This document shows, one piece after another, positions 12,200-19,958 of a DNA stretch of 24,343 nt. The notes beneath the pieces were generated by a model. The model was not told the origin of the DNA. It did no database searches and saw nothing but the letters and a program-made list of their open reading frames with translations. The position numbers and the translations under genes are program-made. This DNA is from a virus. Location: positions 1 to 24,343 of the IMG/VR virus record IMGVR_UViG_3300046535_000539, one strand, 5' to 3'. Numbering within the stretch: position 1 is the first letter of the stretch; the number at the start of each line of letters is the position of its first letter.

Positions 12200-12853
12200 A
12201 TGGCCCAAAGCGCACTGACCGTGACCTCGCCAAACCCGACGCCGCCGACCAATCTGTCATTTGTCGGAGCCACGCCGCCGCACGATGTCTTGCAGGCCAT
12301 TGCCGACGACGGCATTGCGCTCGCAACCCCGAACGCGACCTCCAGCGCCGCCGCCAACGGCAATACGCTGAACGAACCCAGTGGTTCGCGCATCGTGTTC
12401 GCGGCCAAGACGGCGGCGGCGGGATCGGGCACTAGCGTCGATGGCGAGGGCAAGGGCACGGAAGTGGTGGTCACCGCGACCGTTCCGAACCCCAGTCCGG
12501 CGGGCCAATTGCAGATGGTCAGTTGCGGCCCGGTGCTGACACCGGGGACGCTGCCGGTGCCCAATGCCCTGCATCCCTCGACATTGTCGGGATCGGCGGT
12601 GCCGACGCTGACCGGCGCATCCGGCGCGAGCAACGTCTCGGGCGCAGGCACCACGCTGATGACGGCGACCGGCACCAACTTCAATCGCGGCAGCATCGTC
12701 AACATCAACGGCATCCCCTATCAGACCAACTTCGTCAGCGCGACTTCGATCACGGTGACCAACGCACCGAAGCGGGCGACCGCTGGCACCGTGCCGGTCA
12801 CGGTGACCAGTAACGGCATCACCACCGCACCCGTGAACTGGACCTTCACATGA
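12200..12853 (+). CDS. IPT/Ig-like virion protein, 217 residues
   Basis: Starts at ATG 12200 after a strong AGGAGA site. No signal peptide. Rich in Thr, Ala, Pro, Val and Gly. The C-terminal part (about 135-217) resembles an IPT/TIG immunoglobulin-like domain: TATGTNFNRGSIVNINGIPY, ATSITVTNAPKRATAGTVPV, then TSNGITTAPVNWTF, the usual large-gap GTNF...V...NG pattern. The N-terminal 130 residues are beta-rich and unrecognised. Ig-like domains in phage often decorate capsid or tail and bind loosely to cell-surface sugars. Its stop overlaps the next start as ATGA. Confidence 0.75.
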   Translation: MAQSALTVTSPNPTPPTNLSFVGATPPHDVLQAIADDGIALATPNATSSAAANGNTLNEPSGSRIVFAAKTAAAGSGTSVDGEGKGTEVVVTATVPNPSPAGQLQMVSCGPVLTPGTLPVPNALHPSTLSGSAVPTLTGASGASNVSGAGTTLMTATGTNFNRGSIVNINGIPYQTNFVSATSITVTNAPKRATAGTVPVTVTSNGITTAPVNWTFT

Positions 12854-13350
12854 TGGGTATCGAGAGCATCAACGAACCGAACTCCGGTCACACATGGATG
12901 GTGACGCCGGTCTCGATCAACGAGCCGCCGAAGCTGGATCAGGATGTGCCCGTCATCACATCCATCGCACCGGATACCGCTGTGATTGGTGATCCCAGCT
13001 TCACACTGGTGGTCACCGGCACCGGCTTCTCAGCCGACAGCGTCATTGTCTTTGCAGGCCATGACGAACCGACCACCTTGGAAGCCGACGGCACGCTCTC
13101 GACCGGCGTCAATATGGGCGTCTGGCTTGGACCGGACACGCTGCCGGTTGTCGTTCGCAATTTCAACGTGGTGAGCAATGCGGTGGAGTTCACGTTCACC
13201 GAACCCGCCGGGACAAGGATGGCAGTGGAAGAGGGCGTCGATCCCGACGATCTGGAGGAAGAGATCGAGGAGGAGATCGACGAGGGCGACATCCAGCCCC
13301 TGCACCGTGGCAGGCCTTCCAAGACCCTGCCGCGCAATAGGAAGAAGTAA
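12850..13350 (+). CDS. IPT/Ig-like virion protein with acidic tail, 166 residues
   Basis: Coupled to the previous gene by ATGA. Residues about 34-118 form a second IPT/TIG-like domain (PVITSIAPDTAVIGDPSFTL, VVTGTGFSADSVIVFAGHDE, DTLPVVVRNFNVVSN, AVEFTFT). Then comes a strongly acidic stretch (DDLEEEIEEEIDEGD) and a basic end (RGRPSKTLPRNRKK). The pair of IPT proteins in tandem suggests duplication and specialisation. The acidic and basic tail could act as a docking segment to the capsid or to a partner. The function is inferred only from fold and position. Confidence 0.75.
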   Translation: MMGIESINEPNSGHTWMVTPVSINEPPKLDQDVPVITSIAPDTAVIGDPSFTLVVTGTGFSADSVIVFAGHDEPTTLEADGTLSTGVNMGVWLGPDTLPVVVRNFNVVSNAVEFTFTEPAGTRMAVEEGVDPDDLEEEIEEEIDEGDIQPLHRGRPSKTLPRNRKK

Positions 13351-13542
13351 ATGTCAACCCCAGTCGTGACGGTCGCTTCTGGCGGCTATCCCGTGGTCGA
13401 TGTCACCGCAACCAACCCGAAACTCGGCATGGCTGTCACCGAAAGCCTCAACGGCCAAGGCCGCCACGTCACCAAGGTCGCCAATTTTGGTCTGCCCGTC
13501 ACCTACATCGTGGTGAGCACGACTGGCGGGCATCCAAAATGA
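13351..13542 (+). CDS. Small structural-looking protein, 63 residues
   Basis: The ATG directly follows the previous TAA. The chain consists of short beta segments: TPVVTVASGGYPVVDVTATN, KLGMAVTESLNGQGRHVTKV, FGLPVTYIVVSTTGG. I recall VASGG-PVVDVT, LG-AVTE and VTKVA-GLPVTY patterns from repeated modules in rhizobial phage proteins, where longer versions carry several copies. Here there is a single copy. Its stop overlaps the next start as ATGA. A minor virion component is likely. Confidence 0.68.
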   Translation: MSTPVVTVASGGYPVVDVTATNPKLGMAVTESLNGQGRHVTKVANFGLPVTYIVVSTTGGHPK

Positions 13543-13844
13543 GGCTGGTCGAGGTCGAACCGGGCAAGTTCCGCGTACAACGGCCAAGGCCTCGACCAGC
13601 ACGCTCCGACCTGTCGCTGCCCAACATCATCTCCGATCAGATGCCGCCGACCGAACAGGTGGACGGCAAATTCTACGAGAGCAAGCGCGCCTTCCGTGCC
13701 GTCGGCAGATCGCTGGGCCTGATCGAGATCGGCAACGAGAAGCAGAAGCCGAAGACGCGCGTGAACGACAGGGCAGGTCGCCAGAAGTCGATCCGCAAAG
13801 CCATCGAGAAGTACAAGGCAGGGCACCGTGCCGTCAGTGAGTGA
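13539..13844 (+). CDS. Hypothetical basic phage protein, 101 residues
   Basis: Coupled to the previous gene by ATGA. Basic and mainly helical: RVQRPRPRPARSDLSLPNII, GKFYESKRAFRAVGRSLGLI, EIGNEKQKPKTRVND, then QKSIRKAIEKYKAGH. The FY-SKRAFRAVTK...EIGNEK pattern is familiar from small proteins encoded just before scaffold genes of podovirus-like phages, with no assigned function that I know. The high charge suggests DNA or portal contact inside the head. Overlaps the next small gene by 17 bases. Confidence 0.68.
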   Translation: MRLVEVEPGKFRVQRPRPRPARSDLSLPNIISDQMPPTEQVDGKFYESKRAFRAVGRSLGLIEIGNEKQKPKTRVNDRAGRQKSIRKAIEKYKAGHRAVSE

Positions 13845-14001
13845 GAAGCAGCGCCGCATGATGGCGGCGGTCGCACACGATCCAGCCTTCGCCAAGAAAG
13901 TCGGCATCCCGCAGTCGGTTGGGCGCGAGTTCAACAAGGCCGATCAGGCCAAGGCCCGACGCAACGCCGTCAGGAAGGCGTTCAAGAAGCACCTGAAATA
14001 A
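13828..14001 (+). CDS. Small basic phage protein (MPSVSEKQRR type), 57 residues
   Basis: A GTG-started gene reading MPSVSEKQRRMMAAVAHDPA, then KKVGIPQSVGREFNKADQAK and a Lys/Arg-rich end. This matches a small phage protein type I recall well (MP-VS-KQ-R-M-AAAH...GIP-SV--EF--AD), found beside structural genes in many tailed phages with no known role. It is 57 residues, and overlaps the previous gene by 17 bases in another frame. The next gene's ribosome site follows at once. The recall of the family supports the GTG start. Confidence 0.68.
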   Translation: MPSVSEKQRRMMAAVAHDPAFAKKVGIPQSVGREFNKADQAKARRNAVRKAFKKHLK

Positions 14002-14015
14002 CCCGGAGCACGAAT

Positions 14016-15233
14016 ATGTCAGACGTTACCGTTGCCCCCGATGGGGGCGGCGCACCTGTTGCTGCGTCCGAAGTCGTCATCAACGAGAACCCGGTCGCCT
14101 CGCCGAACCCGGTTGGAAGCCAAGCGCCCGACAAGCCGGTCGATCACGCCGACGCGCGCCGGGAGAGCATCAAGGCGGCCTTCGACCGCGCCAACAATCC
14201 CCAACCGAAGGCCGAACGGCCAAAGCCCAAGGTCGAGCCAGCCGAGGCGAAGGCGGGCCACAACAACCCTCCTGAAGAGACACCGAAACTCGACCTCAAG
14301 AAGCGCCCCGACAATCAGGAGCCGCAGCCCCGAGATCGGGGCCGGTTCGCGCCGCGCCAAGAGGGGGGAGAACAGATTGCGGCGAAGGGTACGATTGGAA
14401 CAGAACAAGGCAAGCCGGTTCGTACCCTTCCCGAAGGCACGCCCTACCGCGAGCCGCCGCCGCGCATGGCCGAACATGCCAAGCGGGAATGGGCCAACGC
14501 GCCAGAGAGCGTGCGCGGCGAAGTCCATCGCATGCATCAGGAGTTTGGTGCGGCGTTCCAGCGTCATCGCGCCGACGCCGAGGCGTTTGCCCCGATCCGG
14601 CAATTCCATCAGATGGCGCAACAGCACGGCACCACGCTGGAGCGTGCGCTCAACAACTACGTCTCGATGGAACAGAAGCTGCGCGCCGACCCGATAGGGG
14701 GCTTGGATGTGATCGTGAACAACTTGAATTTACGAACACCTGAAGGCCAGAAGCTGACCTTCCGCGACATTGCCTACCATGTGCTGTCGCAATCGCCCGA
14801 GCAACTCAAGATGCTGCAACAGGGTAACGCGCAGCAGGCGGCATCGCATCAGATCGGAGCACTGCATCAGGAAATCGCGGGCTTGAAAAATCACCTCGCC
14901 CAGATGCATACTCAGCAGCAATTCGTCTACACCCGGTCACAGGTCGATCAATTCGCTGACAGCCATCCGAGGTTTGACGAACTGGGCGACCTCATCGAGC
15001 AAGAACTCAAATTCGGGTTCGACCTCGAGACCGCCTACCGGCGTGCGGAGCTATTCCGCCCGACCACCCACGCGGCTCAGACCCGCACCCCATCGGCTCA
15101 GACCCGACCTGCCGACAAGAGCATTTCTGGAAGCCCTGACGTGTCTCCCTCAAACGGAGCGTCACGATCCAAAAAGCCAGTCGGTCGCCGTGAAGCAATC
15201 CAGAACGCCATGCGCGCCAACGGAGTGCTTTAG
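14016..15233 (+). CDS. Capsid scaffolding protein
   Basis: A 405-residue protein directly before the major capsid gene, the usual place for a scaffold that guides prohead assembly and then leaves. The first 150 residues are disordered and rich in Pro, Lys, Glu and Gln (PKAERPKPKVEPAEAK; EEPQ-type runs). The middle, about 150-330, is helical (EVHRMHQEFGAAFQRHRADA; RALNNYVSMEQKLRADP; ALHQEIAGLKNHLAQMH), and the C-terminus ends in a basic helix (GRREAIQNAMRAN) like the coat-binding end of P22 scaffold. The CGGAGC ribosome site fits ATG 14016. The call rests on order and composition. Confidence 0.8.
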   Translation: MSDVTVAPDGGGAPVAASEVVINENPVASPNPVGSQAPDKPVDHADARRESIKAAFDRANNPQPKAERPKPKVEPAEAKAGHNNPPEETPKLDLKKRPDNQEPQPRDRGRFAPRQEGGEQIAAKGTIGTEQGKPVRTLPEGTPYREPPPRMAEHAKREWANAPESVRGEVHRMHQEFGAAFQRHRADAEAFAPIRQFHQMAQQHGTTLERALNNYVSMEQKLRADPIGGLDVIVNNLNLRTPEGQKLTFRDIAYHVLSQSPEQLKMLQQGNAQQAASHQIGALHQEIAGLKNHLAQMHTQQQFVYTRSQVDQFADSHPRFDELGDLIEQELKFGFDLETAYRRAELFRPTTHAAQTRTPSAQTRPADKSISGSPDVSPSNGASRSKKPVGRREAIQNAMRANGVL

Positions 15234-15257
15234 CCCCTCTGAACCCTTGGAGCCAAC

Positions 15258-16280
15258 ATGCCCAACATCAACAGTAATGCTGCCTACCAGCAGATACTGT
15301 CTATGGCGCTGGAGGATCGTTCTTCCAGCTACCAAGACTTGGTATCGAACACCAACGCCCTTCTCGCCGTCATCAAGCGCAAGGGCTTGTGGCAATCCTA
15401 CTCTGGACCGCGCATTCGCCAGACCTTGCAGGTCTCGAAGAACGTCGCCCAGTGGTACTCCGGCTACGATCAATTGCTGAACCCGGCCATCGATCTGTTC
15501 AATGACGCCTTCTTCGACCCGAAGATGGTCGTCGTTCCCGTCATCCTCTCGATGCAGGAAATTCTGAACAACGAAGGCCAGTCGCAACTGATGGACGTTT
15601 ACGACAGCTATATCGATGCTGCCGAGCGCCTTCTTCAAGACACGATGGACGCAGGCATCTACAGTGACGGCACCGCCAATGGCGGCAAGCAGATCACCGG
15701 GCTTGCCACCGCCGTGCCCATCGTCGTCAACTCCGGTACCTACGGCGGTATCGACCGTAGTGCCGCCGCGATCTGGCGCACCTCGATCTTCGACGCCCAG
15801 ACCTACAATACCGGCATCGGCACGCAGGTGTTGTCCACCACGATCCGCCCGTTCCTCAACGCGATCATGACCAACCGTTCGCGCAACCGCGACTACGCGG
15901 ACTTGCTGATCATGTCGCCGGAACACTACGCGGCCTATGACGCGGCGACGGTTGCGATCCAACGGCAGCAGAACGAGACCTCGCTTGGCAAGCTGGGCTT
16001 CTCGGCTCTGGAGTATATCGGTGGCGGCAAGCGCGCCGAGATCGTGCTCGACGGCGGCATTGGATCGAACTGCCCGGCCAACACCACGTTTGGCTTGAAC
16101 ACCGACACCTTCCGGCTGCGCTATCATCCCAACCGTAACTTCGACAAGGTGTTCGACGGCGACGGCATGATGCCGATCGACAAGGACGCCATCGCCCAGT
16201 TCATCGGCTGGATGGGCGAGCTCACCATGACGAACCCCCTCTTCAATTGGAGGTTCTACGACAGCAACCCGGCGGCCTAA
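15258..16280 (+). CDS. Major capsid protein
   Basis: A 340-residue coat protein, following the scaffold and preceded by a GGAG site. The chain shows features of HK97-fold major capsid proteins as I remember them: an N-terminal helical arm (SSSYQDLVSNTNALLAVIKR), a long helix with EILNNEGQSQLMDVYDSYID, a TGLATAVPIV turn, an IMSPEHYAAYDAATVAIQRQ helix, and a C-terminal strand region with RYHPNRNFDKVFDGDGMMPID. It is shorter than P22 gp5 (about 430), so the insertion domain of P22 is probably absent. A strong hairpin terminator follows, allowing high relative output. A long antisense open frame across it is a shadow. Confidence 0.87.
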   Translation: MPNINSNAAYQQILSMALEDRSSSYQDLVSNTNALLAVIKRKGLWQSYSGPRIRQTLQVSKNVAQWYSGYDQLLNPAIDLFNDAFFDPKMVVVPVILSMQEILNNEGQSQLMDVYDSYIDAAERLLQDTMDAGIYSDGTANGGKQITGLATAVPIVVNSGTYGGIDRSAAAIWRTSIFDAQTYNTGIGTQVLSTTIRPFLNAIMTNRSRNRDYADLLIMSPEHYAAYDAATVAIQRQQNETSLGKLGFSALEYIGGGKRAEIVLDGGIGSNCPANTTFGLNTDTFRLRYHPNRNFDKVFDGDGMMPIDKDAIAQFIGWMGELTMTNPLFNWRFYDSNPAA

Positions 16281-16309
16281 TCAGCCGACGTTAGATGCAC
16301 CTCGCATCG

Positions 16310-16346
16310 AGCCGCGCGATGGCCCCCCGCCGCGCGGCTTTTCTTT
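16310..16346 (+). terminator. Rho-independent terminator after the capsid gene
   Basis: Nine-base stem AGCCGCGCG (16310-16318) with CGCGCGGCT (16331-16339) around a 12-base loop, followed by TTTCTTTT. It lies 30 bases after the capsid stop and ends just before the next gene's ribosome site, so it likely limits downstream expression relative to capsid. Confidence 0.8.
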
Positions 16347-16360
16347 TCATGGAGAACCAC

Positions 16361-17056
16361 ATGCGTAACGATCCCGACGACGCGCTGGTCGCGTTGTTCA
16401 AGCACCACGCCAATCACAACGAGGCCAAGAGCATCATCGCGGGCCGCCCGATCTTCGATGATGTCGAGGTGGTGGAAATCCGCAAGCCGGGCTCGAAAGA
16501 CTACAGCGTGCATCCGGCCACGGAATTTTCTCACTGGGATGTCGATCCGATCACCGGCAGTCAGGTCAAGGTCACCTATGCCGAGCGTTTCCAAAGGCAG
16601 TACCAGCAGTTCAAGGCCAAGGCGGCGCAGACCAAGTCCGGCACGCCGCTGGAGCATGCCAAGTTCCTGACCGAGGGCAGACGGGCCGAGTTGCGTGCCC
16701 AGAACATCTACACGGTCGAGGCGCTCGCCACCATCGACGGGCAGGAATTGAAGAACCTTGGACCCGGCGGCAGGGAATTGAAGAACGCCGCGATGGAATT
16801 TATCGAGGAGAGCAAGGCGAGCGTGCCCTCGATGGTGATGCAGGCCGAACTGGAAGCCCTGCGCGCCAAGAACGCCGTCCTACAGGAAGACCTCGAAGCG
16901 GCGAAAGCCAATAACGAGGGTGAGTTCAAAGACATGAACCTCGACCAATTGCGGGAGTTCATCACCGCAAACACCGGGCATGCCCCGATAGGCACGGCGA
17001 ACCGCAAGACGCTGGTGCGGATGGCGATGGAAGCGCGGCCCGAGAAGGTAGCCTGA
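16361..17056 (+). CDS. Phage protein with helix-hairpin-helix-like and HeH/SAP-like segments
   Basis: A 231-residue protein. I chose ATG 16361, which follows GGAG, over in-frame ATGs at 16349 and 16295 that overlap the ribosome site or terminator. Residues 20-110 are mixed alpha/beta. Residues 113-150 (AQNIYTVEALATIDGQELKN, LGPGGRELKNAAMEFI) look like a helix-hairpin-helix element, followed by a coiled coil (about 150-185) and a terminal DMNLDQLREFITANTGHAPI...RKTLVRMAMEA, which resembles the HeH/SAP small helical domain. Such proteins often sit between coat and adaptor genes in podophages. A head-completion or DNA-contact role is possible. Confidence 0.7.
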   Translation: MRNDPDDALVALFKHHANHNEAKSIIAGRPIFDDVEVVEIRKPGSKDYSVHPATEFSHWDVDPITGSQVKVTYAERFQRQYQQFKAKAAQTKSGTPLEHAKFLTEGRRAELRAQNIYTVEALATIDGQELKNLGPGGRELKNAAMEFIEESKASVPSMVMQAELEALRAKNAVLQEDLEAAKANNEGEFKDMNLDQLREFITANTGHAPIGTANRKTLVRMAMEARPEKVA

Positions 17057-17057
17057 G

Positions 17058-17765
17058 ATGACCCTGTTGTCGGTGGTGAAGGATGTCTGCGCGAACGTCG
17101 GTGTGCTCGTCCCGCAGAGTGTGTTCTCCTCCATCACCGGCAATCGCACCATGCAGGAGATGCTGTCGCTTGCCAACGAAATGGCGCAGCGCATCGCCTA
17201 CGACACACGGGACTGGACGAAGCTGAAGGTGATCGCGACCTTCACCGGCGACGGAACCACGCAAAACTTCAACTTGCCCGCCAACTACAAGAGGATGCTG
17301 CTGACATCCAACGTCTGGCTGTCTACTACACCGAACCACCCGATGCGGTTCGTGCCCGATCTCGACGTGTGGATGCAGCGCCGCACCCTGAACCGCAACG
17401 ACCCGTGGGGAGAATGGACGATGGTCGGCGGCCAGATGCTGATCTTTCCCATCATGGGCGTCGGCGTCACCGCGACCTTCGCCTACCTCGACAAGAACTG
17501 CATCGGTCTTGCCTCAGGCGGCAAGGGTGACAGCTTCCTCGCCGATGGCGACAGCTTTGCGCTCGATGAACGTGTTCTCAAACTGGGCATGACGTGGCAG
17601 TGGAAAGCACAGAAGGGAAGCGCCTACTCCGAAGACATGGGCACCTACGGTGACGCGCTGACCTATGCGATGGGCCACGACAGCCCGTCACCGACCATTG
17701 TGGGAAGCCTACCGTCTTCCGCAGCCCCCAATGTCGCCTATCCCTATCCGGTGCCGACGCCGTGA
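17058..17765 (+). CDS. Head-tail adaptor (P22 gp4-like)
   Basis: A 235-residue protein located where P22-type phages keep gp4, the adaptor that sits under the portal ring. The N-terminal 60 residues are helical (LSVVKDVCANVGVLVPQSVF; MQEMLSLANEMAQRIAYDTR), then DWTKLKVIATFTGDGTTQNF and NLPANYKRMLLTSNVWL start a beta-rich part with WTMVGGQMLIFPIMGVGVTA and FAYLDKN, and the chain ends in a helix and Pro-rich tail. The ANEMAQRIAYDTRDW type of start is common in podophage proteins. Stop and next starts overlap at 17762-17765. The name rests on order and pattern. Confidence 0.75.
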   Translation: MTLLSVVKDVCANVGVLVPQSVFSSITGNRTMQEMLSLANEMAQRIAYDTRDWTKLKVIATFTGDGTTQNFNLPANYKRMLLTSNVWLSTTPNHPMRFVPDLDVWMQRRTLNRNDPWGEWTMVGGQMLIFPIMGVGVTATFAYLDKNCIGLASGGKGDSFLADGDSFALDERVLKLGMTWQWKAQKGSAYSEDMGTYGDALTYAMGHDSPSPTIVGSLPSSAAPNVAYPYPVPTP

Positions 17766-17809
17766 GGTATCGCAAGCGCGAACCCGATATTGCGAGGGCA
17801 AAATCGTGA
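17762..17809 (+). CDS. Possible 15-residue coupling mini-ORF
   Basis: GTG 17762 overlaps the previous stop as GTGA and the 15-codon frame (basic, MRYRKREPDIARAKS) ends in a TGA that overlaps the next gene's GTG as GTGA. It may relay ribosomes from one gene to the next rather than make a functional peptide. Chance cannot be ruled out. Confidence 0.25.
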   Translation: MRYRKREPDIARAKS

Positions 17810-19482
17810 GCCAGCATCAGGCGCTTCGACGGGTGGCGGTGCCGGGGCAGGTCGCGCAGCAATTGCAGACCACCACGCTGCCAGCACCGACGCGCGGCAT
17901 CGTGCAGAACGAGAACGAGAGTTTCATGTCGCCGGGCGGGGCTCTGGTCTGCGACAACTGGGCACCGACCATGAAGGGCGTCAAACTGCGCGGCGGCTGC
18001 GTCCGCTGGTGCGTTTTGCCCGAGACGACGCCGGTCATTTCCGGGTTCGAATACGCATCCGGTAACGTCCAGAAGATGTTCGCGGGCAACGCCACCAAAC
18101 TCTACGACGTGAGCGCGACGACGCCCGTTCTAGTGAAGTCGGGCCAGCTATCCGGCAACTACTGCGCCAGCCAACTCGCCAACCAAAGCGGCGGCGACTA
18201 TTTGATGGTGGTCAACGATGCCGGTGACTATCCGTTGCGCTATGACGGCTCGACGTGGACGACGCTGAACGCGGGCCAGATCACCGGGCCTGCGGGGACC
18301 ACTGTCGTCGCCGGGCACAATCTCGTCTACGTCTGGAAATACCGCAACCGATGGTTCTTCATCGAGGGCGGCACCATGAACGCCTACTACCTTCCTCTCA
18401 ACGCCATACAGGGCGCGCTGAGTGCGATCCCGCTGTCGGGAGCCGCGACCAAGGGCGGCAAGCTGTTGTTTGGCGCGACGTGGAGTATCGACGCAGGCGA
18501 CGGCATTGACGACAAGTGCGTGTTCGTCACCGATCAGGGTGAACTTTTGATCTTCACCGGCAGCAATCCTGCTGACGCCGCCAACTGGCGGCAGGAGGGT
18601 CGCTATCAGGTGCCTGCCCCGATGGGGATGAACGCCCACATGGCGATGGGCGGCGACATGCTGATTGCGACGGTGGCTGGCATCGTGCCGATCTCGGCCT
18701 CGATCTCGAAAACCCCGGAGCAACTCGAGCTCGCCGCCATCACCCTGACCATCAAGCCGATGTGGCGCGACGAGGTCAACGCCAAGCGCTCATGGTCGTG
18801 GACCCTGAAGAACTGGGAGGAGTATGGCGCAATCTTCGTGACGTGGCCCGGCGGCAATCCCGGCAACCAGTATTGCGCCGTCGTCAATGCCGCGACCGGA
18901 GCGTGGTGCCGCTTCGTCGGCTACGACGCCACCTGCTTCATGCGCTCGCGCGGCGATATGTTTTTCGGGACGCAGACCGGCATCGTCATGCAAGCCGACC
19001 GCACCGGTCTGGACGACGGCTTGCCCTACACGGCGACGCTCGTTGGCGGCTGGGAGATGTTCCAAAGCCCGTCGCAGACCGTCACATGGCGGCAGGCAAG
19101 GGCGTCGTTCTCCGCTTCCAACGGACAGCCGTTCCAGCCGCAACTGTCCGCGACCGTGGACTATGTCGTCACATTGCCGACGCCGCCGCCGCCCGGCATC
19201 GATCCGGGGATCGCCGATGTCTGGGATCAGGGCCATTGGGGACCGGACATGGGCGGGCCGCCGCCGCCGGTCCCGACAGCGCCGCAGCGGGCGCAATATG
19301 CGCAGTGGGATCAGGCCGCGCCGGGCAAGCCCGTGGTGAGGAACACCGGCTGGGTGAGCATCGGGATCACCGGCTATTCGCATGCGCCGATCGTGCAGGT
19401 CACGGTGGCGCAGCAGGCCAAGCCGGTCGTGGAATTGATTTCGATAGCCGCGACGTTCGAACGTTGCGGCATCAATGTGTGA
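17806..19482 (+). CDS. Tail hub / DNA stabilisation protein (P22 gp10-like)
   Basis: A 558-residue protein that should plug or seal the portal channel. I set the start at GTG 17806 after a GAGG site; the frame is open to 17665 but that part overlaps the adaptor. The front (ALRRVAVPGQVAQQLQTTTL, PAPTRGIVQNENESFMSPGG, ALVCDNWAPTMKGVKLRGGC) is the typical opening of phage stabilisation and hub proteins. Repeated WD-like beta segments (YLMVVNDAGDYPLRYDGSTW; KCVFVTDQGELLIFTGSN; GNQYCAVVNAATGAWCRFVG; GDMFFGTQTGIVMQADRTG) suggest a beta-propeller. The Pro-rich insert near 460-500 is exposed. Length fits gp10 (about 470) with an extra C-terminal region. Confidence 0.8.
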   Translation: MSQHQALRRVAVPGQVAQQLQTTTLPAPTRGIVQNENESFMSPGGALVCDNWAPTMKGVKLRGGCVRWCVLPETTPVISGFEYASGNVQKMFAGNATKLYDVSATTPVLVKSGQLSGNYCASQLANQSGGDYLMVVNDAGDYPLRYDGSTWTTLNAGQITGPAGTTVVAGHNLVYVWKYRNRWFFIEGGTMNAYYLPLNAIQGALSAIPLSGAATKGGKLLFGATWSIDAGDGIDDKCVFVTDQGELLIFTGSNPADAANWRQEGRYQVPAPMGMNAHMAMGGDMLIATVAGIVPISASISKTPEQLELAAITLTIKPMWRDEVNAKRSWSWTLKNWEEYGAIFVTWPGGNPGNQYCAVVNAATGAWCRFVGYDATCFMRSRGDMFFGTQTGIVMQADRTGLDDGLPYTATLVGGWEMFQSPSQTVTWRQARASFSASNGQPFQPQLSATVDYVVTLPTPPPPGIDPGIADVWDQGHWGPDMGGPPPPVPTAPQRAQYAQWDQAAPGKPVVRNTGWVSIGITGYSHAPIVQVTVAQQAKPVVELISIAATFERCGINV

Positions 19483-19491
19483 GGCATAGGC

Positions 19492-19947
19492 ATGGCACAA
19501 TTCGCGCCCGGCGAACTGTTCGCACCGGCTTGGATCAAGGGCAATCCGCAGGCCGAGCAAGCGGTCAACGACTGGCAGCAGAAGTATTTCGCCGTCAACA
19601 ACGACACGGTCAATGCGTCGCGCGCACCCGCGACATTCGGCACCGGCAATGCAGCCGGGGCTGTCGATTACAATGCGCTGATCGCAATGGCGCAGGGCGG
19701 TCTGTACGATCCCGCCGCGCGGCGCAATGCGATTGCAGCGCAGGTGCAGGCCAATCAGGCGGCAGCACCGCAGCAGCCGGTACCGCAGTCGCAGGCGATG
19801 GTACCGCAACAACAGGCGCAGCAGCAGGCGGCGGCACCGTATGTTGCTCCCAATGGTGCAATTGGTGCTCCACCACTGGCCTACACCTATTACGGTAACA
19901 CTTACCTGCCGCCAGAATATCGGGACGCAGGTGCAGGCGGCGCATAG
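19492..19947 (+). CDS. Gln/Ala/Pro-rich protein with RRNAIAAQV motif, 151 residues
   Basis: First of a set of low-complexity proteins at the right end. The N-terminus is ordered (FAPGELFAPAWIKGNPQAEQ; VNDWQQKYFAVNNDT). Residues 77-85 read RRNAIAAQV, followed by a Gln/Ala/Pro stretch and a C-terminal YTYYGNTYLPPEYRDAG. The motif resembles QRDAIAQQLM and QRNAIAQQMM in the next genes. P22 places ejection proteins (gp7, gp20, gp16), also Ala/Gln-rich, after its tail genes, so a virion-ejected or internal protein is possible. No family is recognised with confidence. Confidence 0.65.
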   Translation: MAQFAPGELFAPAWIKGNPQAEQAVNDWQQKYFAVNNDTVNASRAPATFGTGNAAGAVDYNALIAMAQGGLYDPAARRNAIAAQVQANQAAAPQQPVPQSQAMVPQQQAQQQAAAPYVAPNGAIGAPPLAYTYYGNTYLPPEYRDAGAGGA

Positions 19948-19958
19948 CGAGGAGAACG

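Noticed and set aside
15162-16127. Long open frame of 321 residues on the reverse strand
   Set aside because: Antisense to the scaffold end and the capsid gene; Arg/Gly/Val-rich with no motif, a normal shadow of a GC-rich gene.
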